Origin: Bdellovibrio bacteriovorus
Lineage (GTDB): Bacteria > Bdellovibrionota > Bdellovibrionia > Bdellovibrionales > Bdellovibrionaceae
Direction: 5' to 3'
NCBI RefSeq assembly: GCF_001592745.1
Contig: NZ_LUKD01000008.1
Span: 425,545-489,544 of the forward strand
DNA: 64,000 nt
Position numbers and translations under genes: made by a program. The notes below the pieces were generated by a model. That model was not told the origin of the DNA and ran no database searches. It saw only the letters and a program-made list of their open reading frames with translations. Shown here piece after piece: positions 7,762 to 15,431 of this stretch; position 1 is the stretch's first letter; each line of letters opens with the position of its first letter.

Positions 7762-8247
7762 TTATCCCTTATAAGCACGCTTTAAAGTTTCGATATCGAA
7801 CTTCACCATTTTGTACATTTCGGCCATCACGCGTTTGACTTGCTCTGGTGTTCCATCCTTTTGCATGTCGTCCATGATCGTAGGAACAACCTGCCAAGAA
7901 AGACCGAATTTATCTTTCAGCCAGCCACATTGTTGAGGTTTTCCACCACCAGCCATTAGTTTTTCCCAGTATTCATCAATCTGCGCCTGTGTGTCGCAAT
8001 AAACCATCAGGGAGATGGATTCGTTGAACTTAAAAATGGGTCCACCATTCACGGCGACAAATTTTTGTCCGTTCGCAGTGAAGTCCACGGTCATGACAGA
8101 TCCTTCGGGCTTTCCGTGATGTTCAAAACCTTCCTTACCGAAACGGGCAATTGTCCCGATGCGACCATCTTTGAAAATAGAAGTGTAAAACTTTGCAGCG
8201 TCCTCAGCTTCAGAATCAAACCAAAGGCAAATACCAAAGGGCTTCAT
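7762..8247 (-). CDS. VOC-superfamily protein, PhnB-like
   Basis: A 161-residue protein of the PhnB-like VOC group (often labelled 3-demethylubiquinone methyltransferase by similarity). Signature segments are LWFDSEAEDAAKFYTSIF at the N-terminus, GSVMTVDFTANGQKFVAVNGGP in the middle, and CGWLKDKFGLSWQVVP with a C-terminal helical tail. The fold is a paired beta-alpha-beta-beta-beta module; the catalytic role is not established in the family. TCCTCC (GGAGGA on the coding strand) sits just upstream of its ATG. It is the first gene of a two-gene operon with a palindromic operator over its promoter. Confidence 0.9.
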   Translation of the reverse strand: MKPFGICLWFDSEAEDAAKFYTSIFKDGRIGTIARFGKEGFEHHGKPEGSVMTVDFTANGQKFVAVNGGPIFKFNESISLMVYCDTQAQIDEYWEKLMAGGGKPQQCGWLKDKFGLSWQVVPTIMDDMQKDGTPEQVKRVMAEMYKMVKFDIETLKRAYKG

Positions 8248-8277
8248 AAATCCTCCAATCTTAAAAGTGATCTTTTG

Positions 8278-8309
8278 TTACATACTATTTGGTATGTAAA
8301 CTTTGTCAA
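8278..8309 (-). promoter_or_regulatory. Promoter with palindromic operator for the VOC/YCII operon
   Basis: On the minus strand, TTGACA (8304-8309), a 16-base spacer and TAGTAT make a good sigma-70-like promoter. A perfect inverted repeat, TTACATAC / GTATGTAA with a 6-base centre (8278-8299), covers the spacer and -10. This placement is typical of a repressor site; the regulator is not apparent nearby. The rest of the 307-base gap up to 8554 holds nothing else I can support apart from the hairpin at 8520. Confidence 0.7.
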
Positions 8310-8519
8310 CAAGGAATTCTTTATCCAAACCTTAGGTGTCTTAAAAAGATAAAGTTTTAAACTCATCTTGCTTAAATGCAGAGAGCTAGACGCTCTAAAG
8401 ATCTTTGGAGGACTTGTTGTAATTCGCGGCCAGCATTGTTCCACGCGTTTCCATTAGGACCATTATTTAGACACCAGATTCTTTTTTACCGATGACATAA
8501 GTTTCACTGTTGAAAATAA

Positions 8520-8553
8520 GGAACCGCCTTTAAAAGGATGTAAAGGCGGTTCC
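8520..8553 (+). promoter_or_regulatory. Hairpin burying the ribosome binding site of the trypsin-like gene
   Basis: A perfect 13-base inverted repeat (GGAACCGCCTTTA / TAAAGGCGGTTCC) with an 8-base loop ends one base before the TTG start codon at 8555. The right arm contains the only G-rich sequence at Shine-Dalgarno distance, and the loop carries another (AAAGGA). No T run follows, so it is not a plain terminator. Translational control, for example by temperature or a bound factor, is inferred. Confidence 0.6.
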
Positions 8554-8554
8554 T

Positions 8555-9355
8555 TTGAAGACTTTGGCAAAACTCTTAGTACTGTTAACTATGGGGCTTT
8601 TCGTAGGCTGTGCACCTTCAGCGGATGATGGCAGCGTTGTCATTTCAGATGCGAGTGCAGGGATATTTGGAGGAGAGAAAGTCGATAGTGACGAGCGCAT
8701 GGCTCAATCGACCGTGGGCATTTATAGCACACAGAAAAAAGCCATTTGCACGGGGACTTTGATTGCAAAAAATGTCGTGCTGACTGCCGGTCATTGTTTG
8801 GTGGGTTCCAAGTCGGATATGGAAATCAGGTTCGGGACAAAAATTTCTAAAGGGGTTTCGCGTAAGGTGGTCGAAGCTCTTCGTGAGCCTCACTACACGA
8901 ACACAATCATCTTCGGTCCAGAACGTGACATCGCCCTTATCAAATTCGCAGGCAGCCTCCCTTCAGGCTATAGACCGATCCGTATTTTAAATGATTTTTC
9001 TGTTCTGACTGCGGGTAAGAAAATCATCGTTGCCGGATATGGTCGCAGTCTTCCAAAAATGAAAATGGGTGAAGGGACACTTCGCAAAACTCAGCTTAAA
9101 ATCTTAAAGCCTTTCTACAGACAAGATGAAATCCAGTTCGACCAGTCCGATGATACCGGTAGTTGCCACGGTGACTCAGGCGGTCCTGCCTATACAAATG
9201 AAAATGGCGAACTGAAAGTTTTTGGCGTTACAAGCAAAGTTCGCACGACGAAGGAAAGACGTCATGTTTGCGATGGCACGGTGATCTACACTCGTATCGA
9301 CTTCCATCTTCCGTGGATTGAAAAAGTCCTTCGAGATTTCGGATCTATTAACTAA
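8555..9355 (+). CDS. Trypsin-like (S1) serine protease lipoprotein
   Basis: A 266-residue protein starting at TTG: this start gives a complete lipoprotein signal peptide with lipobox VGC (Cys19), while the next in-frame ATG would cut it in half. The chymotrypsin-fold triad is intact: TAGHC (H80), RDIAL (D125) and GDSGGP (S208). The IFGG at 37-40 resembles the activation-site IxGG of trypsins, preceded by a short pro-segment. Cysteines at 65/81 and 204/238 are placed as in trypsin disulfides. It is probably anchored to the outer membrane or exported to act on other proteins. A strong hairpin covers its ribosome binding site. The stop overlaps the convergent prpF-like stop by four bases. Confidence 0.93.
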   Translation: MKTLAKLLVLLTMGLFVGCAPSADDGSVVISDASAGIFGGEKVDSDERMAQSTVGIYSTQKKAICTGTLIAKNVVLTAGHCLVGSKSDMEIRFGTKISKGVSRKVVEALREPHYTNTIIFGPERDIALIKFAGSLPSGYRPIRILNDFSVLTAGKKIIVAGYGRSLPKMKMGEGTLRKTQLKILKPFYRQDEIQFDQSDDTGSCHGDSGGPAYTNENGELKVFGVTSKVRTTKERRHVCDGTVIYTRIDFHLPWIEKVLRDFGSIN

Positions 9356-10449
9356 ACGAAAACACGTCCTTCAAAAAGAATTCTTGCGGTACGATAAAAG
9401 CTTCCACTCAAAGCCACGTACTGCGAGTTTCGTTCTTCCACCTTCGCATTCAAAGTTAATACACCTGAAGGCATGCCGATGCGGACTTCATCGAGGTTTT
9501 TATTTTCTAGTGTTTCATGAATCAGGCTTCCTGGAAGTTTCGCCGTGACGGCCGCACACAACGACACCGTTAAGGGCAAGGCCTTGTGAGGTTGTCCGCT
9601 GGCAATCACGCGCAAAGAAAAATCCATGTCGGGTGAGTACCGAGGAGCCACCAAACCTAAATAGGGAATGGCGATAGATTTTTTTGCTTCGTCAATACTT
9701 GCAGCAATGCCCATCGCCACGGAGGCCTCTAAGCGAATGCTTTCAAAGGATTTGAGAAGCTCTGGTTGATCAAGTTCCGCTGTGGACTCATCACCACGAA
9801 GGCCAAGGTCTGAGGCTTTTAAAAACACACAGGCATTCGCCGCATCAATCATTGAAACCTCCAATGACTTTCCATTGGATAATTTCAAAATGTCCCGTGT
9901 CTTGTGAGTCGGAAGAAGTTTTCCTGTTGTCGCTCCGCCTGGATCCTGAAACTCAAGACGAATCGGCGCGCCTGTTCCGCTGACTCCAGGAATCTCAAGA
10001 TCTCCCGTGAAAGCCACTTCGCCATTTTTAACAGGGAAGTAGGCGTGAATCACTTTTTGAGTGTTTGTATTATAAATCCTCACGTGAGCTTCAGAGCTCG
10101 ATGGCAAAACCCATTTCTTAAAAACAGCATAGGGCCCAACGGCTGAACTGATATTGCCGCAATTGCCTTTGTAGTCGACTTTTCTTTCCGTCACTGAAAC
10201 TTGCGCGAAAGTATAGTCGACATCGGCATCATCACGCGAGGAGGGTTTCAGTATAGCCACTTTTGAGAGTGATGAAATGCCCCCACCCATGCCGTTAAGC
10301 TGTCTGCCGTAAGTATCGGGACTTCCTAGAGCGCTTAAAAAAATCTCGTCCCACTGGGCGCGATCTTTCGGTAAGTCGTCTTCATTAAAGATCAAGGCGC
10401 GGCTGGTGCCGCCCCTCATATAAGTGCAGGGAAAAGAAAGAAGAGACAT
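9352..10449 (-). CDS. prpF: PrpF-type isomerase (2-methylaconitate / oxalomesaconate type)
   Basis: A 365-residue protein of the PrpF/DUF453 family (diaminopimelate-epimerase fold). The signature start FPCTYMRGGTSRALIF and downstream blocks KVDYKGNCGNISSAVGPYA, with the conserved Cys in GNCGN, and IDAANACVFLKA are clear. PrpF isomerises 2-methylaconitate in the methylcitrate cycle; relatives act on oxalomesaconate, and no acnD, prpB or prpC is near, so the substrate is open. The frame continues 37 codons upstream, but that part overlaps the upstream gene and is basic low-quality sequence; the ATG at 10449 matches the family start and has AAGG upstream. It is eight bases after the P1 peptidase gene on the same strand. 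Confidence 0.9.
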   Translation of the reverse strand: MSLLSFPCTYMRGGTSRALIFNEDDLPKDRAQWDEIFLSALGSPDTYGRQLNGMGGGISSLSKVAILKPSSRDDADVDYTFAQVSVTERKVDYKGNCGNISSAVGPYAVFKKWVLPSSSEAHVRIYNTNTQKVIHAYFPVKNGEVAFTGDLEIPGVSGTGAPIRLEFQDPGGATTGKLLPTHKTRDILKLSNGKSLEVSMIDAANACVFLKASDLGLRGDESTAELDQPELLKSFESIRLEASVAMGIAASIDEAKKSIAIPYLGLVAPRYSPDMDFSLRVIASGQPHKALPLTVSLCAAVTAKLPGSLIHETLENKNLDEVRIGMPSGVLTLNAKVEERNSQYVALSGSFYRTARILFEGRVFV

Positions 10450-10457
10450 AGAAGCCT

Positions 10458-11510
10458 TTACTTTACTCGCAGATTTTTGCCGTGAACATCGCGATAAGCC
10501 GGTAGGGCGCCTAAGGCAGTTGCTTCGTAAACTCCGCGAGCGACGGCGCGAGCTAAACAATCCGCAGCGACAAGGCCGATGCGATTCACGAGGTCTGCGC
10601 GTTCTTGAATGTCAGCGCCCCAGGTTCCCGTTGATGCCGCAAAAACAGTGTCACCATCAAATGGCGTGTGCACCGGGCGGATCGAGCGGGCATATCCATC
10701 TTGAGCCATGATCGCTACACGTTGCGATTCGGCTTTTGTCAGGCGAGCATTGGTGGCGACGACTCCGATAGTCGTATTTTCTCCGGCTTGATTTGTCAGA
10801 CTGTCTAACGGCGAACCTGTCCACGCTTCTGCGGCTGAATTAAAATCGATGGCAGATGTTGGAATCGGTTGGCCGCCCATTTCATTCGCTTGTTCAAAAG
10901 GCCACGCCCAGAAAGAAGACTGGCCCGGCATCACCGCCGTACCCACGCAGTTGACGGCGACGATAGCGCCGATTTGTAAACCGTCACCAGAAACGGAAGA
11001 GGCACTTCCTAGTCCGCCTTTGAAAGGTCCTGCTTTGGCGCCGTAACCGGCTCCCGCGCAACCCAATTTAAAATCTAAAGACGCAGCATCAAGAGCGGCA
11101 CGTCCCAGGTTCCAATAAGGGGATTTTTCTCCCCAGCCTTTATCGCCGCCATTGAGTAAGTCAAAAAGCACCGCACTTGGAACAATCGGAGCGCGAGCTG
11201 TTCCGATAGGAAATCCAATTCCGCGGGAGGCCAATGTATCTGTAACTGCAGAGGAAGCACCCAAGCCGAAAACAGAGCCACCGCTTAAGACGATAGCGTC
11301 CACACGATCCACGAGACAGCTTGGATTTAAGGCATCGGTGTCACGCGTACCCGGAGCACCACCGCGCACGTCAACCGCGGCCACTGCGGGATTATCAAAC
11401 AGGATCACGGAAACACCACTCCAAGCTTTTTGATCTTCAGCTTGGCCGACGCGAATAGAGTCAACATCTGTAATGCGATTGCGAGCGCCGGGACGGAAGT
11501 TGTATTTCAT
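10458..11510 (-). CDS. P1-family (S58) aminopeptidase, DmpA/BapA-like
   Basis: A 350-residue protein of the self-processing Ntn-type P1 peptidases. Family blocks are NRITDVDSIRVGQAED at the start, DVRGGAPGTRDTD, IVLSGGSVFGLGAS, and ENTTIGVVATNA, where autoprocessing before the nucleophile Thr/Ser is expected. Members cleave N-terminal residues from short peptides, some acting on beta- or D-amino acids. Three ATG codons lie in a row; the third (11510) is chosen because AAGGAG is seven bases upstream of it. It is the first gene of an operon with prpF. Confidence 0.9.
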   Translation of the reverse strand: MKYNFRPGARNRITDVDSIRVGQAEDQKAWSGVSVILFDNPAVAAVDVRGGAPGTRDTDALNPSCLVDRVDAIVLSGGSVFGLGASSAVTDTLASRGIGFPIGTARAPIVPSAVLFDLLNGGDKGWGEKSPYWNLGRAALDAASLDFKLGCAGAGYGAKAGPFKGGLGSASSVSGDGLQIGAIVAVNCVGTAVMPGQSSFWAWPFEQANEMGGQPIPTSAIDFNSAAEAWTGSPLDSLTNQAGENTTIGVVATNARLTKAESQRVAIMAQDGYARSIRPVHTPFDGDTVFAASTGTWGADIQERADLVNRIGLVAADCLARAVARGVYEATALGALPAYRDVHGKNLRVK

Positions 11511-11592
11511 CATCATACTCCTTGGTTGAGAGCTTTGATGCTAATGTCTACCCGGCGCAGGGATCAATCTAAAATTAGTTTGGAACGCGTAA

Positions 11593-12693
11593 CTACCACC
11601 ATGCTTCATTTTTATAATCGTCATTCACGGAGACGATTTGTCCAAGACGAGGTGTGACTAAGTTGATCCCTCTAGATACTGAAGCCTCTTGCAACTTCAA
11701 AATGGGATCATTCCAGGCATGAAACGCCAGGACAAACATGCCCCAGTGAACGGGAAAAAAGCGTTTCGCTTTCAGATCTACGTAAGCCTGCATGGATTCG
11801 TCAGGAAGCATGTGCACTTCCTTCCACTTTTCATTGTATTGACCACATTCTAGGAAAGCGATGTCGAAGGGACCGTATTTTTCACCGATTTCTTTAAAGT
11901 GGACGTCGTATCCAGAGTCTCCGCTAAAATAAACATTGTGCTTATCACTTCTTAACACCCACGAAGCCCAAAGAGTTTCATTATCCTTAAGGCCGGTGCG
12001 CCCTGAAAAGTGTTGAGCGGGTGTGGCGATAAATTCAATTCCATCCACGCTGTGTTTTTGCCACCAATCCAATTCCGTGATGCGCGAAGATTCAATACCC
12101 CAACCGACAAGGTGAGAGCTGACTCCCAAGGGAGTTAAGAATCGGGCCTTTTTATCTATGAAGAACTGAATGGAAGTCATGTCGAGATGATCATAGTGGT
12201 CATGTGAGATCACGATGTAATCAATCTCTGGCAAATCACTCAGATCTAAAACAGTTTTTTGGAATCGTTTTACCATGAAGGAAAAAGGCGCGGCACTTCC
12301 TGAAAAAACAGGATCCACTAAAATAATTTTGCCATCCATATTCAATAGAAACGTGGAGTGACCGAACCAGATTGTTTTTAAATGGTCCGAAGGTTTTAAG
12401 AATTCGGCCAAGTCTGGCTTCACTTCGGGAAGGGGCTGGGTCGGAGTGCGATTTTCCCCCTTGCTAAACCATTCTTTGAAAGTCGAAAAAGACATCGCGC
12501 GCTTGCGCATTTCTTTAATGGCTTCTTGCTGACGGTTGACGAAGACCTTTTCATTCTTATCGTAATTCGGCGATTGAGCGAATTTTTCTTGAAATTCTTT
12601 TCCGGGACGGGTTCCAAATGCAGCGCAGCCTACCATATAAAAGCCTCCTACAAAGGCAATAAACAAAGTGAGAAGAACGGACGCCGTTTTCAT
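11593..12693 (-). CDS. Metallo-beta-lactamase-fold lipoprotein hydrolase, NAPE-PLD/UlaG-like
   Basis: A 366-residue lipoprotein (signal peptide ending YMVGC). The metallo-beta-lactamase fold starts near residue 105 (IWFGHSTFLLNMDGKIILVDPVF) and carries the zinc motif SHDHYDHLD, a later HFSGR and SGDSGYD, and a C-terminal HWGMF histidine. This order matches the NAPE-PLD-like/UlaG branch, which hydrolyses phosphodiester or lactone substrates; the substrate here is unknown. GAGG sits just upstream of the ATG. It is transcribed away from a TetR gene and has one of two identical operators on its -10, so TetR control is likely. Confidence 0.9.
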   Translation of the reverse strand: MKTASVLLTLFIAFVGGFYMVGCAAFGTRPGKEFQEKFAQSPNYDKNEKVFVNRQQEAIKEMRKRAMSFSTFKEWFSKGENRTPTQPLPEVKPDLAEFLKPSDHLKTIWFGHSTFLLNMDGKIILVDPVFSGSAAPFSFMVKRFQKTVLDLSDLPEIDYIVISHDHYDHLDMTSIQFFIDKKARFLTPLGVSSHLVGWGIESSRITELDWWQKHSVDGIEFIATPAQHFSGRTGLKDNETLWASWVLRSDKHNVYFSGDSGYDVHFKEIGEKYGPFDIAFLECGQYNEKWKEVHMLPDESMQAYVDLKAKRFFPVHWGMFVLAFHAWNDPILKLQEASVSRGINLVTPRLGQIVSVNDDYKNEAWW

Positions 12694-12703
12694 AAAACCT
12701 CAC

Positions 12704-12727
12704 AAAGTAAACGGTTGTGTTTACTTT
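12704..12727. promoter_or_regulatory. TetR operator site 1, over the -10 of the lipoprotein hydrolase promoter
   Basis: A perfect inverted repeat AAAGTAAAC / GTTTACTTT with a 6-base centre. A leftward promoter (TTGAAA at 12746-12751, 17-base spacer, TAAAGT at 12723-12728) has its -10 inside this repeat. The same arms recur 52 bases away. Confidence 0.8.
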
Positions 12728-12755
12728 AGGGCGAATGCGGACTGTTTTCAACAGA

Positions 12756-12779
12756 AAAGTAAACGAAAGCGTTTACTTT
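12756..12779. promoter_or_regulatory. TetR operator site 2, over the -35 of the tetR promoter
   Basis: A perfect inverted repeat AAAGTAAACG / CGTTTACTTT with a 4-base centre, the same 24-base size and arms as site 1. The rightward promoter of the TetR gene (TTTACT at 12772-12777, 16-base spacer, TAAAAT at 12794-12799) has its -35 in the right arm. The -10 lies only eight bases before the ATG at 12807. Confidence 0.8.
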
Positions 12780-12806
12780 CACAAAAACCCATGTAAAATC
12801 AGGGGT

Positions 12807-13397
12807 ATGTTAAAAGAAGAAATCTCAAAGAAAATCAAGGACGCCGCCGTTGCCGAATTTATGAAGTGGGGATTGGATGCCGCTTCTATGGAAGACATTG
12901 CCAAGGGCGCTCAGGTCTCAAAACGAACTCTTTATAAGTATTATCCGACCAAAGAGGCGGTTTTTGATGACATGGTCTTAGAGCTGGTGGAGGTCGCTTG
13001 CGGAGGCCCTGCCATAGTCTATTCAAAAAATGAAAGTCTTGAATCACAAATAAAAGACCTCGTTGAAAAAAAAGCCGAGCTTCTGACTTCAGAAGAGTAT
13101 TTAACAACAGCTCGCATCGTTTTAAGTGAAGTCATGAAGGGTAAAAAGCTGAGCGCAAAACATCTGGCGAAGTTCAATGAGTCGGAAACGAAATTCTTAA
13201 AATGGATTGAATCGGCTAAAAAGGATGGAAAAATCAAAGCGAAGATTTCGAATGAGGTTATTGCAGAGCAGATGCATGCTTTCATCAAAGGTCAGCTTTT
13301 CTATCCAGTGCTTTTTGGAATGAAGAAAGTGTCGGCTAACGACGTTAAGAACATTAAAAAGATGACAGTTGAGTTCTTCTTTAAGATGTTTTGTTAA
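12807..13397 (+). CDS. TetR/AcrR-family transcriptional regulator
   Basis: A 196-residue regulator with an N-terminal TetR helix-turn-helix (about residues 5-52: IKDAAVAEFMKWGLDAASMEDIAKGAQVSKRTLYKYYPTK split over the usual three helices) and a C-terminal ligand/dimer domain ending in the hydrophobic KKMTVEFFFKMF. The frame is open upstream to 12717, but that would read through both operators; the ATG at 12807 fits the family. The -10 eight bases upstream predicts a leaderless mRNA, which explains the badly spaced Shine-Dalgarno. It probably represses itself and the divergent hydrolase through the twin operators. Confidence 0.92.
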   Translation: MLKEEISKKIKDAAVAEFMKWGLDAASMEDIAKGAQVSKRTLYKYYPTKEAVFDDMVLELVEVACGGPAIVYSKNESLESQIKDLVEKKAELLTSEEYLTTARIVLSEVMKGKKLSAKHLAKFNESETKFLKWIESAKKDGKIKAKISNEVIAEQMHAFIKGQLFYPVLFGMKKVSANDVKNIKKMTVEFFFKMFC

Positions 13398-13417
13398 ATC
13401 TAGTTAGGTAAAATGCT

Positions 13418-13681
13418 ATGAAATGGAAATCGGACCAAAAAATTCATATTGACCTAAAACCACCTGAGGGAAAGATCACTTGCGATTTCACCGATGAATT
13501 GGAAACAATCTCAGTTAGATCTTATGAGGTGACGGTGACGTACGGTGGGCCGCATGAAGAGGTGAAAACCTGCCGCGGAAAGATCACAGACTTTGTTACC
13601 GAAAATAAGATTGAATACATGGTGATGTCCGATGGCACCAAGATTCCACAAAACGCGATTCGACGGATTTCTTCGGAATAA
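13418..13681 (+). CDS. Small conserved-looking protein of unknown function
   Basis: An 87-residue protein 20 bases after the tetR gene on the same strand. It is strand-rich (KITCDFTDELETISVRSYEVTVTY split by short turns) and ends in TKIPQNAIRRISS, a layout like small Sm-like/SH3-like barrels that bind RNA or protein; this is only an impression. No signal peptide or membrane helix is seen. It abuts the convergent TfoX-like gene with no gap between the stops. Confidence 0.65.
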   Translation: MKWKSDQKIHIDLKPPEGKITCDFTDELETISVRSYEVTVTYGGPHEEVKTCRGKITDFVTENKIEYMVMSDGTKIPQNAIRRISSE

Positions 13682-14506
13682 CTACTTCTTTTTCGCTGTC
13701 TTCTTTTTTGTGACTTTCTTGGGAGTGTTCTTAGCCAAGGCCTTCTTCTTCAGTTCCTTTTCTTTTTTTGCTAGACCTTGCACAAAGCTGCGCGCCTCGT
13801 CTTTTTCAGCCTGAGAGATCAGATTGAATTCTCTATTCGTGAGTGCTCCGATAAGCGCGTAGGCATAAATGCTGTGGCGATGTTTCGGATTCATTGCGAT
13901 CAATTTTAGAAGGGTTTTCTTCCAACCTAGTTTAATGAACTGTTGCGGGGTTTTTATTCCCGCCTTCAGAAAATGTTTTTCGCTTTCCGCACCTAGGTTT
14001 TTTAGGTCGGAAATTTTCTTCGCGCGTTTCAGGACTTCCTCTGCAGGTTCGTCTGTAAACATACGTGGACGGGTGGTGTCCATCTTGTCGGGAATTCCGC
14101 GAAAAGGGTCTTTCTTGGTTTTTAATTTTGATTTGGGAATGCTTCCCCAAAAACTATGCGGACGTAATACTTGTTTAAGTACTTCGGTTGCAAGTTCGTC
14201 AAAATGCTCGGTGTGCACCGGAAGATAAAGCCACTTTGGTAAAATTGGATGAGGAATTAAAAATGGACAGCGTTGCAGAGCCTGTTCTTGAAACTCTTTA
14301 TCCACCGGGAACATGCAGCCATTCCATAGATCGAAGTCGTACTTTTTTCCTTTGTAAGTGCGACTGCCGCCTTCGCTTTCAAAAATAAGAAGAACGGCTT
14401 TGTCCTCGATATAGTAAATAAAACCGCCGAACATCGCTTTTCTGCGATAATCGCCTTCAGGAAGTAAGCTCTCTATCCATTTCAGTTCTTGCGGTTCCTT
14501 TGCCAT
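13682..14506 (-). CDS. TfoX-like protein with lysine-rich C-terminal tail
   Basis: About 274 residues. The N-terminal part has the TfoX-N hallmark AMFGGFIYYIEDKAVLLIF near residues 24-42. The middle has a LKNLGAESEKHFLKAGIKTPQQF block, typical of the TfoX C-terminal helical domain that ends about 65 residues later. A lysine/alanine/threonine tail (last 30 residues, KKVTKKKTAKKK) resembles histone H1-type tails and suggests nucleic-acid binding. TfoX relatives regulate competence in other bacteria; the role here is unknown. The frame also permits a TTG nine codons upstream; the ATG at 14506 is preferred but neither has a good ribosome binding site. Confidence 0.75.
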   Translation of the reverse strand: MAKEPQELKWIESLLPEGDYRRKAMFGGFIYYIEDKAVLLIFESEGGSRTYKGKKYDFDLWNGCMFPVDKEFQEQALQRCPFLIPHPILPKWLYLPVHTEHFDELATEVLKQVLRPHSFWGSIPKSKLKTKKDPFRGIPDKMDTTRPRMFTDEPAEEVLKRAKKISDLKNLGAESEKHFLKAGIKTPQQFIKLGWKKTLLKLIAMNPKHRHSIYAYALIGALTNREFNLISQAEKDEARSFVQGLAKKEKELKKKALAKNTPKKVTKKKTAKKK

Positions 14507-14549
14507 AAAGCAATTTTCAAATAAAATCGCCAAAGGGTCAAAGGGGTTT

Positions 14550-15338
14550 TTAAAGTGGTGGTGCTTCCGGTAAGCTCGTTAAGATTTGTTCCTGCTCTTT
14601 TTTCATTGGGCCGATCCAGGACTCTAATATTTCTTGATAGCGCGCGGATTTTTTTAGTTTAGCAAGGCCCACTTCAAATTTTTTTAATAGAAGACGGCCT
14701 TCGTCATTCTTGGCAAAGTGGACGAAAATTTCTTCTTCGGTTAGAAGTAGAAGGATCGAAAAATTGCGAAACTCTGGATTTTCTTTCAGCAGATAGTAGT
14801 ACACGAATTCGTCGATAGCGATAAAGGAAACACGGTTGGCTTTAAGCATACGCAAGCTGTTATAGTCTGATGCCGTAAAAATTTTTTTTATCTTTTTATT
14901 TTCATCAAATTGCGGACCGAACGGAAAACCCGTAGGCAGGGCCACACTTCGACCTTCCAGATCGGTGACTTTACCAATCTTCTCGCGAGCGAGGGGTGAT
15001 AAATTTGTGACGATGAGACCGCGGCTTTTAAATAAAGAATCTTTAGGAAAAAGAAAATCTTTATTCATCTCGGAACTGTGAGCGGAATTAAAACAAGCGG
15101 GGAATTTCCCGGCCGCCGTTAAAGCCAGGCATCTTGGATAAGGAACTTGCACCAGTTGCGGTTTTTCATCCACCAAACGAAAGGCTTCTTGCACCAGATC
15201 TACCGAAAGGCCCGCGGGCTTTCCCTGTTTTTTGAATGCAAACGGAGGCCATGAGTCCTCCACCATAATTTTTGGAATAGCGGCTTTACAGGTGGAGGAA
15301 AGAATCGCTAGGAACAAAAGAAAAATCAAAGTACGCAT
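14550..15338 (-). CDS. Periplasmic solute-binding protein (SBP_bac_3 type)
   Basis: A 262-residue protein with a signal peptide (RTLIFLLFLAILSSTCKA) and a mature part of the amino-acid-binding protein class: IMVEDSWPPFAFKKQGKPAGLSVDLVQEAF at the start, LEGRSVALPTGFPFGPQ in the hinge region and a TASDYNSLRMLKANRV block in lobe 2. No permease gene is adjacent, so it may be an orphan receptor-like binding protein or serve a distant transporter. The ATG at 15338 with AAGG upstream is chosen over a TTG six codons earlier. Confidence 0.88.
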   Translation of the reverse strand: MRTLIFLLFLAILSSTCKAAIPKIMVEDSWPPFAFKKQGKPAGLSVDLVQEAFRLVDEKPQLVQVPYPRCLALTAAGKFPACFNSAHSSEMNKDFLFPKDSLFKSRGLIVTNLSPLAREKIGKVTDLEGRSVALPTGFPFGPQFDENKKIKKIFTASDYNSLRMLKANRVSFIAIDEFVYYYLLKENPEFRNFSILLLLTEEEIFVHFAKNDEGRLLLKKFEVGLAKLKKSARYQEILESWIGPMKKEQEQILTSLPEAPPL

Positions 15339-15431
15339 GCCCTTGTTTTCTAACAAGAGTGCGACAGAGTCTTCTTAAGACTCTGTAATATTAAAATTTC
15401 TGGCGAAATCACTTGGAACAGGCGCGATGAA

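Noticed and set aside
10450-10560. N-terminal extension of the prpF frame by 37 codons
   Set aside because: It overlaps the end of the P1 peptidase gene, is Arg/Ser-rich without family similarity, and the ATG at 10449 matches the known PrpF start.
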